Assembly (NCBI GenBank): GCA_020849855.1
Contig: JADZFO010000015.1
Location: 1 to 64,000, forward strand
Direction: 5' to 3'
From: a bacterium
GTDB lineage: Bacteria; 4484-113; JAFGCY01
DNA length: 64,000 bases
The notes under the pieces are model-generated. The model saw only the letters and a list, made by a program, of their open reading frames with translations. It was not told where the DNA came from and did no database searches. Made by a program: the position numbers and the translations under genes. This document shows positions 33,871 to 42,354 of the stretch, piece by piece; position 1 is the first letter of the stretch; each line of letters begins with the position of its first letter.

Positions 33871-35610
33871 ATGAGCGATCTGAAGCACAGCATTGCCGGC
33901 CTGACCCTGCTGGGCGGGCTGGTCCTGGCCCTGGCGGGCTGCGGCGGCTCGCAGGAGGCCGGCGATCTGGACAGGCAGCCCGAACAGCGCAGCGGTTCGG
34001 CGGCGCCGGTCTATGACCTCGACTTTGACGGCCGCACGGACAAGCCGGCCCAGGTTATGGCCCTGCCCGGCGCGAACTACAGCGTCGAGCCCCTGCTGAC
34101 GGTGGGCGACGAGATCCCCCTGCTGACCGGCGACTACCCGGCCGGCAAGGCCCACAAGAAGCGCACCTATGCGCTGCCCGGCATCCCTGACGGCCTTGGC
34201 ATCAAGAAGCAGGGCAACAATTACTGGGTCTGGTGCAACCATGAGATCTCCAGCAGTGGAGGCAGCCGCTACAGCGACACGGTCAGCGGCATGATCAAGG
34301 GCGCGCGGGTCTCGCTGATCAAGCTGGACCGCAACTTCAGCATCATCGCCGGCCGCAACCTGATCGAGTGCGTTTATGACAAGACCGGCCTGATCGGCAC
34401 CGTGGAGCTGAACAGCGACCAGACCGCGGTCAGCCAGAGCGGCACCAGCCTCAGCCGCCTCTGCTCGGCCACGCTCAGCGAGATCTATGGCCAGCCCTTC
34501 TTCTTCAGCGGCGAGGAAAGCACTAATGGCCGCGCGCTGCTGATCGAGACCAGCGGCGATGCCACGGTGATTGATGACGCTGTGAAGATGGCCTATGAGA
34601 ACATCGTCCCGGTCAGCAAGTGGAACGACAAGACCGTGCTGCTGCTGCTGGATGACAGCACTGACCGCTATCTGGTGCTCTACATTGGCAAGCGTCAGGG
34701 CGGCAGCCTGGGCTTCCAGAGCGGCACCTGCTATGTGGCCCAGGTGCAGGTTAACGGCGTCCCGCAGGTGAACACCGCCGGCCTGAACCTGAACGCGCAG
34801 AACACGGTGAAGTGGATTGAAGTGCCGCGCAGCTATGACTTTGACGGCGCCGGCCCCAACCCGCCGCAGGACCTCTACAGCGCCAGCGCGCCCTATTACC
34901 AGTGGGCCGGCACGATCGCCAAGGCCACCATGTTCAAGCGGCCTGAGGACGGCCATGAGGACCCGCGCCGCCCGGGCCAGCTGCACTTCGTCACCACGGG
35001 CAACACGGGGGCTGGCAGCTATGACCTCTATGGCCGGGTCTGGCAGCTGAACCTGGGCAACCAGCCCAGCAAGGACGCCAGCCTGCGTCTGACCTCCATT
35101 GGTGATACCGACTACTACATGAACCCCGACAATGTGGCCATCGACAGCACCGGCAAGTTCTGGCTGCAGGAAGACCCCAGCGGTACCCAGGCCCTGATGC
35201 TGGGCGCCGGCCGCGTCGCCAGCATCTACCGCAGCCCGCTGGGTGCGGACAGCTACGTGCGCCTCTTTGAGGTGAACCAGGACCGCGCGCCCTTCACCGG
35301 CTACGGAATCCCGGGCTTCAAGGACAACCCCTGGGAGACCAGCGGCATCGTGCAGCTGTCTGAGGTGAAGGCCAACGGCCAGGTCGGCCTGCTCTTCGAC
35401 TGCCAGGCCCATGGCTGGGCTGACCCCGACTATGTCGAGGGCGGCCAGCTGATCCTGGCCTTCCCCAAGGGCTTCATCCTGCCCCCGGACAAGGGCGGCA
35501 GCTCGGTGAAGGGCCAGAAGTACGAGATCAAGCCTGAGAACGCTGACGAAAGCACCGGCGATGAGGTAGAGGGACCGGCAGCGGGCCGCACGGTTGCCGC
35601 CGGCAAGTAG
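33871..35610 (+). CDS. PhoX-like (DUF839) lipoprotein
   Basis: 579 aa. Lipoprotein signal with lipobox LALAGC near residue 24, so anchored outside the cytoplasm. The body has GLGIKKQGNNYWVWCNHE, then GQPFFFSGEE and NPDNVAIDSTGKFWLQED, typical of the PhoX/DUF839 beta-propeller alkaline phosphatases that use calcium and iron. A phosphate role is plausible but not proved. GAGGAGG lies 9 nt before the ATG and a terminator follows, so it is a stand-alone unit. The 145-nt gap upstream holds a weak TATCCT. Confidence 0.8.
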   Translation: MSDLKHSIAGLTLLGGLVLALAGCGGSQEAGDLDRQPEQRSGSAAPVYDLDFDGRTDKPAQVMALPGANYSVEPLLTVGDEIPLLTGDYPAGKAHKKRTYALPGIPDGLGIKKQGNNYWVWCNHEISSSGGSRYSDTVSGMIKGARVSLIKLDRNFSIIAGRNLIECVYDKTGLIGTVELNSDQTAVSQSGTSLSRLCSATLSEIYGQPFFFSGEESTNGRALLIETSGDATVIDDAVKMAYENIVPVSKWNDKTVLLLLDDSTDRYLVLYIGKRQGGSLGFQSGTCYVAQVQVNGVPQVNTAGLNLNAQNTVKWIEVPRSYDFDGAGPNPPQDLYSASAPYYQWAGTIAKATMFKRPEDGHEDPRRPGQLHFVTTGNTGAGSYDLYGRVWQLNLGNQPSKDASLRLTSIGDTDYYMNPDNVAIDSTGKFWLQEDPSGTQALMLGAGRVASIYRSPLGADSYVRLFEVNQDRAPFTGYGIPGFKDNPWETSGIVQLSEVKANGQVGLLFDCQAHGWADPDYVEGGQLILAFPKGFILPPDKGGSSVKGQKYEIKPENADESTGDEVEGPAAGRTVAAGK

Positions 35611-35674
35611 CTGCCTGCCGACCAGCGCCGCATAAGCAAGCTTACTGAGACAAGGATAAGCGTCTGCCAGGACT

Positions 35675-35706
35675 GGGCCGGAGCGGAAGAAAGCTCCGGC
35701 CCTTTT
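35675..35706 (+). terminator. Intrinsic terminator after the PhoX-like gene
   Basis: GGGCCGGAGC pairs perfectly with GCTCCGGCCC around an 8-nt loop and is followed by TTTT. Confidence 0.85.
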
Positions 35707-35786
35707 GCTTACCTGTGGGCGCAGCAGAGTCAGGCCCAGGCAGGATGGGACTCTGTGACTTCGGAGCCGGAGCAATAGTCAATCGC

Positions 35787-36515
35787 TCAGGCGCTCGCGG
35801 CCGCCATTTCCTCGAGGCTTTTGCGCAGATGTTCTCGTAACTCGTCTGCATGGCTCAGCCAGAAATAGTGCCCGGCGCCTGGAATCTCCACATACTTCCC
35901 CTGCGGCAGCAGGCTGGCGGTCTGCTGGATCGGCCAGTTGGGTCGGATGTCATTGCCGGCAGCGATGAACAGTGCCGGGATCTGCAGGTCGGCCAGTTCG
36001 CGCAGCAGGGCCGGGCGTTTGATGTACTCGCGCCAGGTCTTATTGCCGATGCGGTTAACCTCCGGGTCGGCGTTGAAGACGATCCCGCCATCATCCTCAC
36101 CACGCTCAGCCTTGTTACGGTGGTAGTCCTCGGCCCAGGAGCGGTCGTTAAGCAGGCTGCCGCCGCAGATGCTCAGCAGGCCGCTGGCGCGGCCGGGGTG
36201 GGCCAGGGCATAGGCCAGCGCGAGGCCGGGGCCGAAGCTGTGCCCGCCAAGCAGCATCCGCTCGAAGCCAAAGTGCGCGCGGATCGCCTCGGCATCAGCA
36301 ATGGTGGTCTCGATGCCGTAGTTGCCGTCCCAGTCGCTGCCCCCGCAGCCCCGGGGCTCGAAGCGCACTACCGTCCAGAGGTCGCTGAGCATCCCCGCCA
36401 CCGGGCCGAGGTAGTCAGAGCAGCCCGGGCCGCCGTTGAACAGCAGCAGCGGGATGCCACTGCCCTCCGAGATCACTCGCAGGCGGGCGCCGTTGATGTT
36501 GAGAAGCTCGTCCAC
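35787..36515 (-). CDS. Alpha/beta hydrolase (proline iminopeptidase-like)
   Basis: 242 aa. Oxyanion-hole sequence LLLFNGGPGCSDY near residue 25, RFEPRGCGGSD, nucleophile elbow GGHSFG with Ser near residue 93, Asp in AAGNDIRPNW near 208 and His in GAGHYFW near 232: a complete triad. NGGPG instead of HGGPG is a small variation from classical proline iminopeptidases. No signal peptide. The start is GTG with CATAAT 6 nt upstream, so leaderless. Confidence 0.85.
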   Translation of the reverse strand: MDELLNINGARLRVISEGSGIPLLLFNGGPGCSDYLGPVAGMLSDLWTVVRFEPRGCGGSDWDGNYGIETTIADAEAIRAHFGFERMLLGGHSFGPGLALAYALAHPGRASGLLSICGGSLLNDRSWAEDYHRNKAERGEDDGGIVFNADPEVNRIGNKTWREYIKRPALLRELADLQIPALFIAAGNDIRPNWPIQQTASLLPQGKYVEIPGAGHYFWLSHADELREHLRKSLEEMAAASA

Positions 36516-36610
36516 GCGCTGATTATGCAGCCACAGCCAACTGATGGTAAGCTATACGTCTGAATAGTGGTACGCCCAGCGGAGCAGAACTGTCGACCCT
36601 CGGCAACAAG

Positions 36611-36955
36611 GTGCTGCGCGCGGCGCGGGAGGTGCACAGCGAGCTGGGGCCGGGTCTGCTGGAGTCGGCCTATGAGATGTGCCTGTGCCATGAGCTGGCT
36701 CTGCTGGGCCTAGAGTTCCGGCGCCAGATCCCCCTGCCGCTGGAGTACAAAGGCATCCGCCTGGCCTGCGGTTACCGGATGGACCTGCTGGTGGAGGGCT
36801 GCCTGATTGTGGAGGTGAAGTCCACTGATGGCATCTGGCGTCTGCACGAAGCGCAGCTTCTGACTTATATGCGCATCAGCCGGATCCCCTGCGGCCTGCT
36901 GATCAACTTCAACTCGGCCAGCCTGAAAGAGGGCATACGGCAGGTTGGTTTCTAG
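36611..36955 (+). CDS. GxxExxY protein (PD-(D/E)XK-like)
   Basis: 114 aa from GTG 36611. The name motif is ELGPGLLESAYE near residue 12; LACGYRMDLLVEGCLIVEVKS carries the nuclease-fold D...ExK residues. The family is widespread with unproven function. Homologous sequence continues ~10 residues upstream (ELSTLGNK) in a frame open back to 36551 without ATG, GTG or TTG, so the true start may be non-canonical (CTG at 36560 or 36590) or the N-terminus may be lost. No signal peptide. Confidence 0.8.
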   Translation: MLRAAREVHSELGPGLLESAYEMCLCHELALLGLEFRRQIPLPLEYKGIRLACGYRMDLLVEGCLIVEVKSTDGIWRLHEAQLLTYMRISRIPCGLLINFNSASLKEGIRQVGF

Positions 36956-36972
36956 TGCGACGCCAGCAGGTG

Positions 36973-37030
36973 GATGACGCCACCAGGGGGTGGCGCTACT
37001 GAGATGACGCCGCCAACGTGGGTGGCGCTA
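36973..37030. repeat. Two tandem hairpin units upstream of trmFO
   Basis: GATGACGCCACC-AGGG-GGTGGCGCTACT, then GATGACGCCGCC-AACGTG-GGTGGCGCTACT. Flanks GATGAC and GCTACT are the same while one stem position and the loops differ. The block ends a few bases before the trmFO -10 box. Confidence 0.8.
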
Positions 37031-37034
37031 CTTG

Positions 37035-37040
37035 TATCAT
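37035..37040 (+). promoter_or_regulatory. -10 box TATCAT for trmFO
   Basis: Ends 8 nt before TTG 37049. It rejects the longer frame starting at 36974, which would translate the hairpin units. Confidence 0.5.
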
Positions 37041-37048
37041 TCATCCCC

Positions 37049-38395
37049 TTGCCTGAGCCTGTGATCATTGTGGGAGGCGGCCTGGCCGGCTCGGAAGCCG
37101 CGCTGCAGCTGGCCGCGCGCGGTGTGGCCTGCGAGCTCTGGGAGCAGCGCCTGAGCGGGCCGCAGCGCCCCGACGGCAGCCCCTGGACCCCGGCGCATGT
37201 CTCGGCCGGTCTTGCCGAGCTGGTTTGCAGCAACAGCTTTAAGAGCACAGAGCCTGTCCGGGCGCCGGGCCTGTTGAAGCAGGAGCTGCGGCTGCTGGGC
37301 TGCCGCCTGCTGAAGCTGGCGGATGAGGCCGCGCTGCCCGGCGGCGCGGCGCTGGTGGTGGACCGCGAGCGCTTCAGCGAGCTGGTCACCAGCGCCGTTA
37401 GAAGCGAACCGCTTGTCAGTCTGCGTGAGGGTGAGTATGCCGAGCTGCAGGCGGACTGCGACCGCGGCCGGCACATCATCCTGGCCTCAGGCCCGCTGAG
37501 CAGCGATGCCCTCTGGTCGCAGCTCTCGGCACTGGTGGGCGGCGAGCGCCTGTATTTCTATGACGCGACCTCGCCGGTAGTCGCAGCCGAGAGCGTGGAC
37601 CCCGAGCACAGCTTTGCCCACAGCCGCTATGACAAGGGCGAGGGCGATGATTACACCAACTGCCCGCTGGACAAGGAGCAGTACCTGGCCTTCCGCGAGG
37701 CCCTGACCAGCGCGGAGGTGTACCCGATACACGGCGGGGATGACTACAAGCTCTTTGAAGGCTGCCTGCCTATTGAGGAGCTGGCGGCGCGCGGCAGGGA
37801 CACCATGCGCTATGGGCCGCTGAAGGGCGCCGGGCTGGAAGACCCGCGTACCGGCCGCTGGCCCTACAGCGCCGTGCAGCTGCGCTGGGAGGACGCCTTC
37901 CACAGCGCCATGTCGCTGGTAGGCTTCCAGACGCGCCTGCGCTATGGCGAACAGGAACGCGTCTTTGGCATGATCCCGGCGCTGGCGAAGGCGAAGTTCA
38001 TCCGCTATGGCCGCATGCACCGCAACTGCTATGTGGAGGCCCCGCGGGTATTGCAGCCGACCCTGCAGCTTAACTATGAGCCGCGGGTGATGCTGGCGGG
38101 CCAGATCACCGGGCTGGAGGGCTACCTCAGCGCGGTGGCAACCGGGCTGTGGGCCGGGCAGAACATGGCGCGGCTTGTGCTGGGCGCTGAGCCGCTGGTG
38201 GCGCCTGAAGGCTCCTGCCTGGGCTCGATGCTGCGCTTCATGTCCAACCCCGCGCACAAGAAGTATGCGCCCACGGGCTTCCAATTTGGCATGCACACCT
38301 GGCTGCCGGCGAAGATGCAGGCCCAGGCCAAGATGGAGCTTATCCTTCAGAGAGCGGAAGATGCCTGGGCGCAGATGCTGCAGACCACTGGCTAG
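37049..38395 (+). CDS. trmFO: Folate/FAD-dependent tRNA (uracil-54-C5)-methyltransferase
   Basis: 448 aa. It makes 5-methyluridine at position 54 of tRNA using methylenetetrahydrofolate. FAD loop VIIVGGGLAGSEAALQLA at the N-terminus, AELVCSNSFKS near residue 60, LVVDRERFS, YTNCPLDKEQY, FEGCLPIEELAARG near 245, GLEDPRTGRWPYSAVQLR, and the C-terminal AGQITGLEGYLSAVATGLWAG. Start TTG 37049 supported by the -10 box and by the position of the FAD loop; GTG 37061 is an alternative. Confidence 0.95.
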   Translation: MPEPVIIVGGGLAGSEAALQLAARGVACELWEQRLSGPQRPDGSPWTPAHVSAGLAELVCSNSFKSTEPVRAPGLLKQELRLLGCRLLKLADEAALPGGAALVVDRERFSELVTSAVRSEPLVSLREGEYAELQADCDRGRHIILASGPLSSDALWSQLSALVGGERLYFYDATSPVVAAESVDPEHSFAHSRYDKGEGDDYTNCPLDKEQYLAFREALTSAEVYPIHGGDDYKLFEGCLPIEELAARGRDTMRYGPLKGAGLEDPRTGRWPYSAVQLRWEDAFHSAMSLVGFQTRLRYGEQERVFGMIPALAKAKFIRYGRMHRNCYVEAPRVLQPTLQLNYEPRVMLAGQITGLEGYLSAVATGLWAGQNMARLVLGAEPLVAPEGSCLGSMLRFMSNPAHKKYAPTGFQFGMHTWLPAKMQAQAKMELILQRAEDAWAQMLQTTG

Positions 38396-38423
38396 CGGTT
38401 CATATCGTTTGTAACTGCTGTGA

Positions 38424-38523
38424 TGGTCGATTGTCGAAAGTCGATGGTCGAATGTGACTGAAGACAGCATCCGCGAGATTTGCATCCAGGCTTTGGACCA
38501 AAGACCTTCGACCTTCGACCACT
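38424..38523. repeat. Second heptamer (GGTCGAA/TTCGACC) repeat with inverted arms
   Basis: Left arm has TGGTCGA, TTGTCGA, TGGTCGA units; the right arm ends CCTTCGACCTTCGACC. Same unit sequence and inverted layout as the 27.65-27.85 kb repeat, about 10.6 kb away, with a different 60-70-nt centre. It separates the convergent ends of trmFO and the 38535 gene. Confidence 0.75.
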
Positions 38524-38534
38524 GAAAAGAAGTA

Positions 38535-39236
38535 CTAAGCCACGGCTGTTGCCTCATCTTCATCGTCCTGCTCAAACTGCATGTCGCGCTCCAATGGTCG
38601 CTCGCGGCTGGCTTTCCAGGCCGCGAAGAAGTCGCCAAGCGCCTGGCCGCGGGCGGCCATCAGCAGGCGGTCGTAGCCAATGACTCCCAGCAGCAGGGCG
38701 CAGATCAGCAGCGCGAATGGCGTGGGCTGCCGCAGGCCGGCGCCCATCACACTGGCGCCCAGTGCGATGAATGCCGGCAGGGCCAGCAGCATGGCCAGGC
38801 GGCTGAGCATGATGAAGCCGAAGCGCCGGCCAAAGGGGCTGTCGGTCGGCAGTGCGAGCGCCTGGTACCAGACCGCCACCTGCCGCAGCTGCCCGCTGAG
38901 GCTGCGGGCCTCACGCGGGGCATAGAACCACAGCAGCCAGTGCTGGCGCAGGTCGGCGCGCAGGCGGCTGACGGCGTCGCGCTCGATCAGCACCGTGCTG
39001 AGCAGGCGCTCGCCGAGGCCGTTCCATACTTCGCGGTAGATGCGTACGGCTTCGTGGTCCCCCAGCGCCAGCGCGCCGAAGGGGGCCAGGATGGCCAGAC
39101 CGGCCTCGATGAAGTACATTCCGGGCGGATCGGGGACACGCAGCAGGAACTCGCCCAGCAGCAAAAACTCCATGCCAAGCCAGAGGCTGACCCAGCCCAG
39201 AAAGAAGTGCAGGCGGCTGATGCCGGAGAAACGCAT
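38535..39236 (-). CDS. Membrane protein of unknown function
   Basis: 233 aa. Two membrane segments near the N-terminus (FFLGWVSLWLGMEFLLLG and AGLAILAPFGALAL), a soluble middle of ~90 residues, two more segments (LAMLLALPAFIALGAS and FALLICALLLGVIGY), and a very acidic tail (EQDDEDEATAVA). No family recognised. ATG 39236 lies 8 nt after TATTCT. Divergent from the threonine dehydrogenase gene. Confidence 0.65.
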   Translation of the reverse strand: MRFSGISRLHFFLGWVSLWLGMEFLLLGEFLLRVPDPPGMYFIEAGLAILAPFGALALGDHEAVRIYREVWNGLGERLLSTVLIERDAVSRLRADLRQHWLLWFYAPREARSLSGQLRQVAVWYQALALPTDSPFGRRFGFIMLSRLAMLLALPAFIALGASVMGAGLRQPTPFALLICALLLGVIGYDRLLMAARGQALGDFFAAWKASRERPLERDMQFEQDDEDEATAVA

Positions 39237-39325
39237 CAATGTTAAGAATACACTGGCAGATATCTGTTCATTCCTGGCCGCAAGCGCGATAATACGCGCC
39301 GACCTTATCCTCGGGAGTTGCCCCC

Positions 39326-40315
39326 TTGAGCCCCTCTGTCCAGAAGATCCTCGTGGTCGGTGCCGCCGGCCAGATTGGAACCGAACTCACCGTTGCCCTG
39401 CGCGCCAGGTATGGTGCTGACAACGTGATCGCCAGCGACCTGCGCCGCCTGGGCGGGCCGATCGCCGAAGTCGGGCCGTATCTGACACTCGACATCACCA
39501 GCCGCGCCGAGCTGGACAAGGCGATCATCGCCCACGACATCGATACGATCATCAACATGGCCGCCATACTCTCCAGTGATGGCGAGAAAAACCCGCAGCT
39601 GGCCTGGAATGTCAACATCAACGGGCTTTACAACACCCTGGAAGCCGCGCGCGAGCACAAGCTGACCCGGGTGCTCTGCCCCAGCAGCATCGCCGCCTTC
39701 GGGCCAAACACACCCAAGGAGAACACTCCGCAGGAGACCATCCTGGGGCCGACGACGATGTACGGCATCACCAAGGTGACCGGCGAGCTGCTGTGCGACT
39801 ATTACTTCCGCCGCTTTGGCGTGGACGCGCGCGGCCTGCGCTATCCCGGCATCATCAGCAGCGAGGTGCTGCCCAGCGGCGGAACCACGGACTACGCGGT
39901 GGAGATCTTCTACCACGCCGTCGAGAAGGGCAGCTATGCCTGTTTCCTTGGCCCGGAAAGCGCGCTGCCGATGATGTACATGCCGGACTGCCTGAAGTGC
40001 ACCATGGACCTGCTAGCCGCGCCGGTGGAGAACCTGAAGCACCATGGCGACTTCAACGTGGCGGCGATGAGCTTCACCCCGGAGGAGCTGGCGGCGGAGA
40101 TCCGCAGGCACCTGCCGGACTTCAAACTGAGCTATGAGATCGACCCGCGGCGCCAGAGCATTGCCGACTCCTGGCCGCGCAGTATTGATGACAGATGCGC
40201 CCGCGAGGAGTGGGGCTGGAAGCCATCCTTTGACCTGCCGGCTATGGTTGCAGACATGCTGGAAAGACTGTCGGCCCGCCACAATGCCGGCAAGCTCTAT
40301 GAGGCCGGGGCCTGA
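39326..40315 (+). CDS. L-threonine 3-dehydrogenase, NAD-epimerase type
   Basis: 329 aa. It oxidises threonine to 2-amino-3-ketobutyrate with NAD. Extended short-chain fold: VVGAAGQIGTELTVAL at the N-terminus, PSSIAAFGP near residue 118, catalytic TMYGITKVTGELLCDYY near 140, then LRYPGIISSEVLPSGGTTDYAVEIFY and LPMMYMPDC, which are diagnostic for the epimerase-like threonine dehydrogenases rather than sugar epimerases. Start is TTG with GGGAG 8 nt upstream. kbl, the next pathway step, is 720 nt downstream. Confidence 0.92.
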   Translation: MSPSVQKILVVGAAGQIGTELTVALRARYGADNVIASDLRRLGGPIAEVGPYLTLDITSRAELDKAIIAHDIDTIINMAAILSSDGEKNPQLAWNVNINGLYNTLEAAREHKLTRVLCPSSIAAFGPNTPKENTPQETILGPTTMYGITKVTGELLCDYYFRRFGVDARGLRYPGIISSEVLPSGGTTDYAVEIFYHAVEKGSYACFLGPESALPMMYMPDCLKCTMDLLAAPVENLKHHGDFNVAAMSFTPEELAAEIRRHLPDFKLSYEIDPRRQSIADSWPRSIDDRCAREEWGWKPSFDLPAMVADMLERLSARHNAGKLYEAGA

Positions 40316-40355
40316 GCGACTGGACCAGCCAGGCAGCAAGCCAGGCGCCAGATGC

Positions 40356-40946
40356 CTAGCGCAGGGGGCTGACCTGGCGCTCCGCGCTCAGTGGCTGGGC
40401 CAGCTCCAGCACGCGGTCGCGGTAGTCCATGGCGGCTTCGCTGAGCAGCTTGTCCAGCATGCGCCGCATTTCCTCGGTATAGGCCGGGTGGCCGTCCTCG
40501 GTCTCTCCAAGCACCTTGGGGAACATCTCGTGCATTTTGGCCTCGGTGTCCGGCTCGCAGCGGATCAGCTGCAGGCCGCCGCCCAGGTCCTCAAAGGCGT
40601 AACTGAAGATGATCACGTAGGTCACTGCCAGACCGGGGATGACCCGGGGACGGTATGCGATGTAGTAACGCAGCTTGCTGCTGCTGGGCGGCGGGGTTGG
40701 CAGGCTGGCCTGCCAGTCGCGCACTGAAAAGCCCGGCGCCCGCACCGGTTCTTCCAGGGCCAGGCTGACATCCTCGCTGTAGCCCAGCTGAGCCAGGCGC
40801 TCGTTTTCCTTGTTAACCCAGGCTTCCAGCACAGCGCGGAAGCCCTGGTCCAGACGGCGCAGTTCATCGCCCAGGGCCTGGGCTTCTTCCTCGCGCTGGG
40901 CCACAACGCGTCTGAGTTCGTTGTAAATCTCAATGTGGTCGCTCAT
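40356..40946 (-). CDS. Hypothetical protein between the threonine-catabolism genes
   Basis: 196 aa, no family recognised. Residues 1-50 form a charged helix likely to be coiled coil (ELRRVVAQREEEAQALGDELRRL); a beta-rich middle contains RYYIAYRPRVIPGLAVTYVIIFSYAF; the C-terminus is helical. No signal peptide. GGGAG lies 7 nt before the ATG. It runs opposite to the dehydrogenase and kbl genes it sits between, so it is not in their operon. Confidence 0.65.
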   Translation of the reverse strand: MSDHIEIYNELRRVVAQREEEAQALGDELRRLDQGFRAVLEAWVNKENERLAQLGYSEDVSLALEEPVRAPGFSVRDWQASLPTPPPSSSKLRYYIAYRPRVIPGLAVTYVIIFSYAFEDLGGGLQLIRCEPDTEAKMHEMFPKVLGETEDGHPAYTEEMRRMLDKLLSEAAMDYRDRVLELAQPLSAERQVSPLR

Positions 40947-41025
40947 ACTGCAGCTCCCTGCTTTCCAGCTTCACACATGAGCTTTGACCCGCCGGCGGGC
41001 GGGCCGGTTCGCGGACGGCGTTAAG

Positions 41026-41031
41026 TAGAAT
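41026..41031 (+). promoter_or_regulatory. -10 box TAGAAT, leaderless promoter of kbl
   Basis: Ends 6 nt before ATG 41038; no ribosome site present. Confidence 0.6.
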
Positions 41032-41037
41032 AGTCAC

Positions 41038-42258
41038 ATGTACGGAGACGTGAAGCAACAACTGCAGGCTGAACTCAGCGAGATCCGCGAGGCCGGCCTA
41101 TACAAGGGCGAACGCATCATCGTCAGCCCTCAGGGAGCCGAAATAAAGGTAGCCAACGGCAATGGGGGCCAGGAAGTGCTGAACTTCTGCGCCAACAACT
41201 ACCTTGGCCTTGGCGACCACCCGGCGCTGATTGAAGCGGCGATCGAGGGCCTGCGCACGCATGGCTATGGCATGTCATCGGTGCGCTTCATCTGCGGGAC
41301 CCAGGACATCCACAAGCAGCTTGAGCAGAAGCTCAGCACCTTCCTGGGCACTGAGGACACCATCCTCTACAGCTCCTGCTTCGATGCCAATGGTGGCCTC
41401 TTTGAGACCCTGATGGGCGAGCAGGATGCCATCGTCAGCGATGCCCTGAACCACGCCAGCATCATCGACGGCATCCGCCTGAGCAAGGCCATGCGCTACC
41501 GCTACAACAACTGCGACATGGACGACCTGAAGGCCAAGCTGGATGAGGCGAAGGCCGCCGGCGCCCGGCGCATTATGATTGCCACAGACGGTGTGTTCAG
41601 CATGGACGGATTCATCGCCCCGCTGGACAAGATCGCCCAGCTGGCCGACGAGTATGGCGCGCTGCTGATGGTGGATGACAGCCATGCCAGCGGCTTCATT
41701 GGAAAGACCGGCCGCGGCACGCATGAGCACAACGGCGTGATGGGCCGCGTGGACATCATCACGACCACGCTGGGCAAGGCCCTGGGCGGGGCCAGCGGCG
41801 GCGCCACCAGCGGCCGCGCGGAGATTATCGAGTTCCTGCGCCAGAAGAGCCGGCCCTACCTCTTCAGCAACACAGTGCCGCCGCCGATCATCTGCGCGGC
41901 GATCAAGTGCATCGACCTGCTCAGCGAGAGCACGGCCCTGCGCGATAAGCTGGAGTGGAACACGCAGTATTTCCGCGAGCAGATGACGGCCGCCGGCTTC
42001 GACATCCGCCCGGGGGTGCATCCGATCTGCCCGATCATGCTGGGGGATGCAAAGCTGGCCGCGGACATCGCCCGCGACATGCTGGCCGAGGGGATCTATG
42101 TCATCGGCTTCAGCTTCCCGGTGGTGCCCAGGGGCGCGGCGCGCATCCGTGTGCAGATCAGCGCGGCGCATGAAAAGGAGCACCTGGACCGCGCCATTGC
42201 GGCCTTCACCAAGGTGGGCGCGAGCTATGGCGTGCTGAAGGCCGGCGCGGCAGGTTAA
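41038..42258 (+). CDS. kbl: Glycine C-acetyltransferase (2-amino-3-ketobutyrate CoA ligase)
   Basis: 406 aa. PLP enzyme that splits 2-amino-3-ketobutyrate with CoA into glycine and acetyl-CoA. [15 protein letters not shown] near residue 50, [19 protein letters not shown] near 80, [19 protein letters not shown] near 213, and the PLP lysine in [13 protein letters not shown] (Lys247). The exact match of these blocks to KBL rather than 8-amino-7-oxononanoate synthase, plus the nearby threonine dehydrogenase, supports the assignment. Confidence 0.95.
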   Translation: MYGDVKQQLQAELSEIREAGLYKGERIIVSPQGAEIKVANGNGGQEVLNFCANNYLGLGDHPALIEAAIEGLRTHGYGMSSVRFICGTQDIHKQLEQKLSTFLGTEDTILYSSCFDANGGLFETLMGEQDAIVSDALNHASIIDGIRLSKAMRYRYNNCDMDDLKAKLDEAKAAGARRIMIATDGVFSMDGFIAPLDKIAQLADEYGALLMVDDSHASGFIGKTGRGTHEHNGVMGRVDIITTTLGKALGGASGGATSGRAEIIEFLRQKSRPYLFSNTVPPPIICAAIKCIDLLSESTALRDKLEWNTQYFREQMTAAGFDIRPGVHPICPIMLGDAKLAADIARDMLAEGIYVIGFSFPVVPRGAARIRVQISAAHEKEHLDRAIAAFTKVGASYGVLKAGAAG

Positions 42259-42303
42259 GCCGGCCTTATCCGAGGCTGGGCGGCGAGTACAAGCAAGTGC
42301 AAA

Positions 42304-42335
42304 GACAAAGGGCGGGGGAGACCCCGCCCTTTGTC
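42304..42335. terminator. Hairpin terminator between convergent genes
   Basis: Perfect 14-bp stem (GACAAAGGGCGGGG with its complement) around a GAGA loop, between the 3' ends of kbl and the lipoprotein gene. The stem ends in CTTTGTC, so it can work in both directions although no long T-tract follows. Confidence 0.75.
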
Positions 42336-42354
42336 TTGGTCGCTTGAAGACGTA

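Noticed and set aside
33829-35775. 648-codon minus-strand frame over the PhoX-like gene
   Set aside because: The plus strand encodes a lipoprotein with a signal, ribosome site and terminator; the antisense product is composition-biased.
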